Source of the DNA: Sialis fuliginosa
Taxonomy: Eukaryota > Arthropoda > Insecta > Megaloptera > Sialidae
Length of the DNA: 64,000 nucleotides
NCBI GenBank assembly: GCA_961205875.1
Contig: OY540813.1
Span: forward strand, 22,973,001 to 23,037,000
Reading direction: 5' to 3'
Notes under the pieces: model-generated
The model's database searches: none
Seen by the model: the letters and a program-made list of their open reading frames with translations, nothing else
Told to the model about the DNA's origin: nothing
Made by a program: the position numbers and the translations under genes
Shown: piece by piece, positions 59,739 through 64,000 of the stretch
Layout of the letters: the number at the start of each line of letters is the position of its first letter
How positions within the stretch are numbered: position 1 is the stretch's first letter

Positions 59739-60243
59739 AAAATGAAATGTTACTAACTTTTAATTTACAGAAAAACATTAAAGCTTAAAAGTTATTCAGT
59801 TTTAAGGAGGATATATATATTATGATATTTTTAATAAGTATTTCATTTTTGTGTAGCTTTTTTTAATGAGATTTTTTATTTTTGTTTTGAGGATGTGATT
59901 CTACGTGAAAAATATCAAACTTTTCTCCGAAATACTTTTTCATTCGGGGTGTTTTTTAAAAGTGTTTCAGCAAATAAATGTAACGAACGCGAATTTTGTC
60001 ATTAAAATAAATTAATTTAAAGAAAAAGTACAACATTTAAATAACATTTAGTTTAAAACTGTTCAAAAAATTTGTTGAAGTGTAAAATCGTTTATTAAAA
60101 AAAAAATAAAATGGATACATAATAAATACAATTACAGTTTTTGCAACAGTTGAAAAATTATTCCAAACTCTTTATTAAAATAGCAGTCTTTTTTTCGTAG
60201 GTATTATTCTCCAATCATTAATCTTAATCAGATCATGTAAAAA

Positions 60244-60276
60244 ATGAAAACAGTTAAAAAAATTAGTTTAAAATGA
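60244..60276 (+). promoter_or_regulatory. Overlapping upstream ORF in the leader of gene B
   Basis: The uORF starts at the same ATG as in gene A, but a one-base deletion in the A run shifts its frame. It now ends at TGA (60274-60276), which overlaps the gene B start codon (60273) as ATGA. In gene A the uORF ends before the main ATG. Such overlap can change initiation efficiency; any effect is inferred. Confidence 0.35.
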
Positions 60277-60855
60277 AGCAATTACCATTAATCAATTACA
60301 TAATAATTTTATTTCTCGTGACAAACATTATAAGTGACGAACAATATCCGTGTTCTTTGCAAGAAACCATTGACATCAACAATGCTACAACAAAACATTA
60401 TAAAAATAAAAGCATCATTACAGAGGAAGGTGACAAATACGATGAAGGACAATATTTTCAATACAATTCTACAATTAAAGGATGCGTCTGCATGTTACGG
60501 ACATGCATACGAAAATGTTGTCCCATCGGATACCGCTACAAAAGAGAAGATTGTTATAAAAAAAATGAAAATGAGTCAAATTCATTTGAACCCCAATTTT
60601 ATATTGGTTCATCACAGACGGAATTTAAAAACTTCACAGTTCTTGAGGGAAATGTATGTAAATATGGAGTGTACTATCTTAATTACTCACAAAATGAACA
60701 TTATTTACAAACTAATGGATCGATTCTTCAAGACCATATTCTACATACTATAAACGGTTATTGTTTGGATGAGTTTATGACAATAGACAATGAAACAATT
60801 AATACAGGGATTTGTTTCGGACCTCCAGACGACATACCTGTTGGTTATCCTATAG
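60273..60855 (+). CDS. mth-like: Gene B exon 1: signal peptide and Mth ectodomain
   Basis: A tandem paralogue of gene A exon 1 of the same length (583 bases). It has the same signal peptide (MKQLPLINYIIILFLVTNII), cysteine cluster CVCMLRTCIRKCC and all ten family cysteines. The donor G|GTACTG at 60855/60856 is in the same phase. By eye, the first half differs from A almost only at silent sites. From about residue 90 onward most differences change amino acids (for example KREDCY for KGGICD, HILHTINGYC for HYLYTINDYC). Copy B lacks the MITE found just after the gene A donor. The gene continues beyond the window. Confidence 0.9.
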
Positions 60856-61941
60856 GTACTGATTTTATAATAATAATAATCTTCAACAATATAAAAACAT
60901 AGTACGAGTATATGTACATTCATTCTGAGCTGTGTACACTGTAGAAGTACAGTAAATGTACTTTAGTACAATTACTAGACACATATATTTGCTTAATTAA
61001 GTACAAGTACATTGCCAAACAAAATTTTTAAGTAAAATAAAAGTATTTTTTAATAAATGTATTTAAGTAAAAGTACTTTTGTTTGGTTAAGTACTTAAGT
61101 ACAAGTACAATTACTCCAAAAAGCACATTAGTATGTATGTATATGTACATTGCACAGCTTTGCATTTATTCATATCGGAATTATCGGATTATTTGGAGAT
61201 ATTTAAATCTTTCTTCTCCTTGGAATACCTCTTCCTCTTACCAGAGAATCTTCTCTGCGTGTATATATAATTTTCCATTTGTTTATGAAAATTTCGGACT
61301 CGAAGCATTTTGTTTATGCTATTTAAAAAAGGACATCTTTACAAAAATATTTTAATGTGATATAAACACTAAAACTAGGTAAAAAATTGTTTTTTAAACC
61401 AAGGCATGTAGCACGTTAAAATGTATAACCAAACAAGCGGAATTTGACTCTTTTTCTAATTTTTTTCTAAATCAAAAATGGTGCCTGTAGGGATCTTTAA
61501 AGTAAATCCCAAAAAAAAATTCTATACCAAGACGTAGATCTCAATCAGTAGACCCTATTTTTTATTTTTTTTCTAACATAAAAATGGCGTCTGGTGGGAC
61601 TAACAACGACAAATACTAAAGCCAAGAAAATAATTTTAAATTTTGGAATAATAGGGAGGAGCGACATAATTTTTTTTTTCTTATCTAGGCATGTGGGGTG
61701 TCTAAATTAGTAGAATATGACCATATATTTTTTTTCTAACTCAAAAATGCACCTGTAATTGGCTCCAAACAGTCCATGCAGTACGTACTTCGGAATCCTT
61801 ATGGCATACACTCGTGTATGTCTTGCCCGAATTATTGTTTATTAAATCAATATCATTAAATTTATAAAATATTTTTACTGTAAAATGTCGATTATAAACT
61901 TTCATAATTAATAATAATAATAGGTATATTTTCTATTTCAG

Positions 61942-62124
61942 GAATGCTTATATCTGTCCCGTTCCTATTGGCCACGTTTCTGGTGTACGCCTTAATTCCA
62001 GAGCTCCAAAATTTGCATGGGAAATCGCTCATGTGCCACGTGATCAGTTTGTCATTAGCTTACATCTTTTTAGCGACTGTACAACTCAATCTTGCACTTC
62101 CAGAAGGAATTTGCCATTTTTCTG
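61942..62124 (+). CDS. mth-like: Gene B exon 2: TM1-TM2
   Basis: The acceptor TTTTCTATTTCAG and the donor G|GTTAGT match gene A. It encodes GMLISVPFLLATFLVYALIP, the loop ELQNLHGKSLMCH and TM2 (VISLSLAYIFLATVQLNLAL). It differs from gene A at a handful of residues, mostly hydrophobic exchanges and the outer end of TM2 (LALPEGICHF). Intron 1 is 1.1 kb here against 1.6 kb in gene A. Confidence 0.92.
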
Positions 62125-62715
62125 GTTAGTATAAAAGAATTTTTAACTATTTTAACATAATCTGCAGTTTTTTTTTACATACGCAAATGATTTTATATGA
62201 AAATTTCATGTAACACCTCAAAAAATACTAAAGCTGTATTGATTCTTTTTGTATTTAATAATATTCATTACGTTTTTATATAAAAATAGTTTTTTGTTGA
62301 ATGTAGATTATAGTAATTTACATAAAGTGAAATTGTAGCTTCAATTTTGTTTTTGTTTTTAGAAGCTGAAACTATACTTTCAAAAATATCAAAAGATTTT
62401 GTCTAAAAATATTTTCTAGCCCCATGTATACCTAAACAAAGTTTGAAAAAAATGATTTGTTTTGCTATAAGTTAATAGTGACATTACTAACCAAGAAATT
62501 AATGAAAAATCAATATTTAGGTCTTAAAAATGCATTTATATAATTTTATAGTTTTGAATATTACCCATCTTTCTTTTCTTAATCCCTGACCAAAATATTA
62601 TGTTTTTAATTATTTTTTTGTTTCAGAAGATTTATTATGTATCTACCTACAAATGTTTTAAAAACAAAATTTTATTTTTTACACTGTTTCAGTAATAATT
62701 GTGTTTTATTTTTAG

Positions 62716-62794
62716 CTTTCTGTATACAGTTTTTCTTCTTGGTGAGCTTTCTATGGCTGAATGTTATGTGTTTCGATATTTGGTGGACATTCAG
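62716..62794 (+). CDS. mth-like: Gene B exon 3: TM3 (last exon in window)
   Basis: Encodes [20 protein letters not shown] plus DIWWTF and ends phase 2 at AG|GTAAG. I find no base difference from gene A exon 3. Intron 2 is only 591 bases here against about 5.9 kb in gene A. Exon 4 and later exons of gene B are not in the remaining 1.2 kb, so the gene is partial only because of the window edge. Confidence 0.92.
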
Positions 62795-63164
62795 GTAAGA
62801 AATCTAGAAATATATTTTTAATATATTATTCTTATTTGCATTGCATAAGCACTTTTCGGAAACTATATATTTCCTTCGTCAGTGCTCTGTTGAGAAGTAA
62901 TGGGTTTGTAATACGAGTATATATGTATATTATTTTTTTTAATCTAATATAATTCATATACTATTTAACAACTCACCTTATAATAAGTGTACAGTACAAT
63001 GTACCTATTATTCTTTGTTGTATTAAATAATTAATATAAATGCATAAAAAATGTCAATAGCGCTTATGTAATGCAAATAAAAATAATATATTAAAAAACT
63101 ATATGTTTTTTTTTTTTTAATTATTGGTGAAAAAAAGAAAAAATAATAATTAATAATCCTGTAT

Positions 63165-63390
63165 ACAGGATGATTTACAACTAGTGTAAAAAAATTTAAC
63201 AGTAGATCGAGGATGTAATTTTTAGTAAAAAACTGTGTCCGGAAATTCTTCCTGAGGGAGCTACAAACTTTTACCCAAAATTAATGTTTATTTAATATCT
63301 AGAGAGCCCATTGTGCTACAGTTATGAAATTTGATACAGGGATTAGTATTAATAAGTGTAATCGATTACAGTATTATTTGTGTTCATTTA
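63165..63390 (+). repeat. Dispersed repeat R5, copy 2 (gene B intron 3)
   Basis: TACAGGATGATTTACAACTA, GTCCGGAAATTCTTCCTGAG and TATTTAATATCTAGAGAGCC match 49931-50105. Confidence 0.55.
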
Positions 63391-64000
63391 TTTTTATTTC
63401 CGTACAACGTTTTAAACCGTAATTTAAACATATTTCAAAAAATATTTAAATAAAATTAAAATTTGGAATGACAAATACCACATTTGTTTAATATATTATT
63501 CCTAAAATTATATTTATGTAGTATTTGCATAACCTATTATTGTGATTTCAGATAAAAAAATATTGGTATCAACTTCTATATTTTCTTGATGCCTGAGCCA
63601 TATGTTTATTATTTATTCTGTTTATCTATGATTAAAACGTCAAATAACACAATAAATAATTTTGTTATACACTATCACAAAATAAATCCCTTTATTGAAA
63701 TAATCCTGCAACAGATATCCAATAACCAAAAATTTAGTCAATCGGTCAGTAAATAAGTTCACCTACGCTATAAATAAACAAGATATCTTCGTAATCAGCC
63801 TGTTACGTTATTTGCTTTGCGATTTTTATGTAAACATAATTCGAAGTAGATTTGCACTAATTAAATTTTCTGGTTTTGGTATTAATCCGACGCGACGCCA
63901 GAATTATTTGTTTATGATTTAAACATATAATTGATTTTTTAAATTAATTTATTTCTTTGGTTTAATTACTTATAACTACATAGAGACTATGTATATTACC

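Larger units (their letters stand above)
59060..63955 (+). repeat. Segmental duplication, unit B
   Basis: Matches 24882-35213 including exons 1-3, leader and intron blocks. It carries its own changes: a retroposon at 59514-59738, a private stretch of unknown origin at about 61370-61830 in intron 1, and different sequence at about 62800-63420 including an R5 copy. The homology fades just before the window end. Confidence 0.85.

Overview
The window is eukaryotic nuclear DNA, strongly A+T-rich, with long introns and many short DNA transposons. It is almost certainly from an insect. The only recognisable host genes belong to the Methuselah-like (Mth) family of secretin-type G-protein-coupled receptors, which is an arthropod family. 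I cannot fix the insect order from sequence alone.

Layout. Two orphan Mth ectodomain exons lie upstream (795-1425 and 11672-12236, both +). A complete Mth-like receptor gene (gene A, +) runs from 25836 to 51086. Its exon 1 (25836-26418) encodes the signal peptide and ectodomain. Exons 2-6 (28017-28199, 34097-34175, 37897-38081, 38470-38641, 40033-40218) encode TM1 to TM7. Three in-phase candidate last exons follow (40445-40496, 48126-48189, 50963-51086). All junctions keep frame, giving predicted proteins of about 479, 483 or 503 residues. A tandem paralogue (gene B, +) starts at 60273 with exons at 60273-60855, 61942-62124 and 62716-62794 and runs off the right edge. A and B come from a segmental duplication covering exons and introns (about 24882-35213 against 59060-63955).

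How the genes may work together. All four ectodomain exons end in the same phase (phase 1, splitting a glycine codon G|GT). I see no TM exons between 1426 and 28016. The two upstream ectodomains may therefore be alternative first exons spliced onto gene A's shared 7TM exons, so that one locus could make receptors with different ligand-binding heads and different cytoplasmic tails. The alternative is that they are stranded remnants of tandem copies. RNA data would decide.

The rest is intergenic or intronic and filled with mobile elements. Several have precise boundaries and target-site duplications: hAT-type MITEs (3880-4266, 7863-8166, 9637-9896, 26462-26606, 52278-52576), a fold-back element with 9-bp duplications (6562-7026), TA-flanked Tc1/mariner/pogo-type elements (22529-23409, 36283-36506, 49895-50445, 55661-56439), TAA-flanked MITEs (42181-42319, 49410-49535), a poly-A retroposon (59514-59738), and a 4.95-kb giant fold-back with inverted tandem arrays inside gene A's last intron (42763-47710). 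No rRNA, tRNA, CRISPR or prokaryotic operon was seen.
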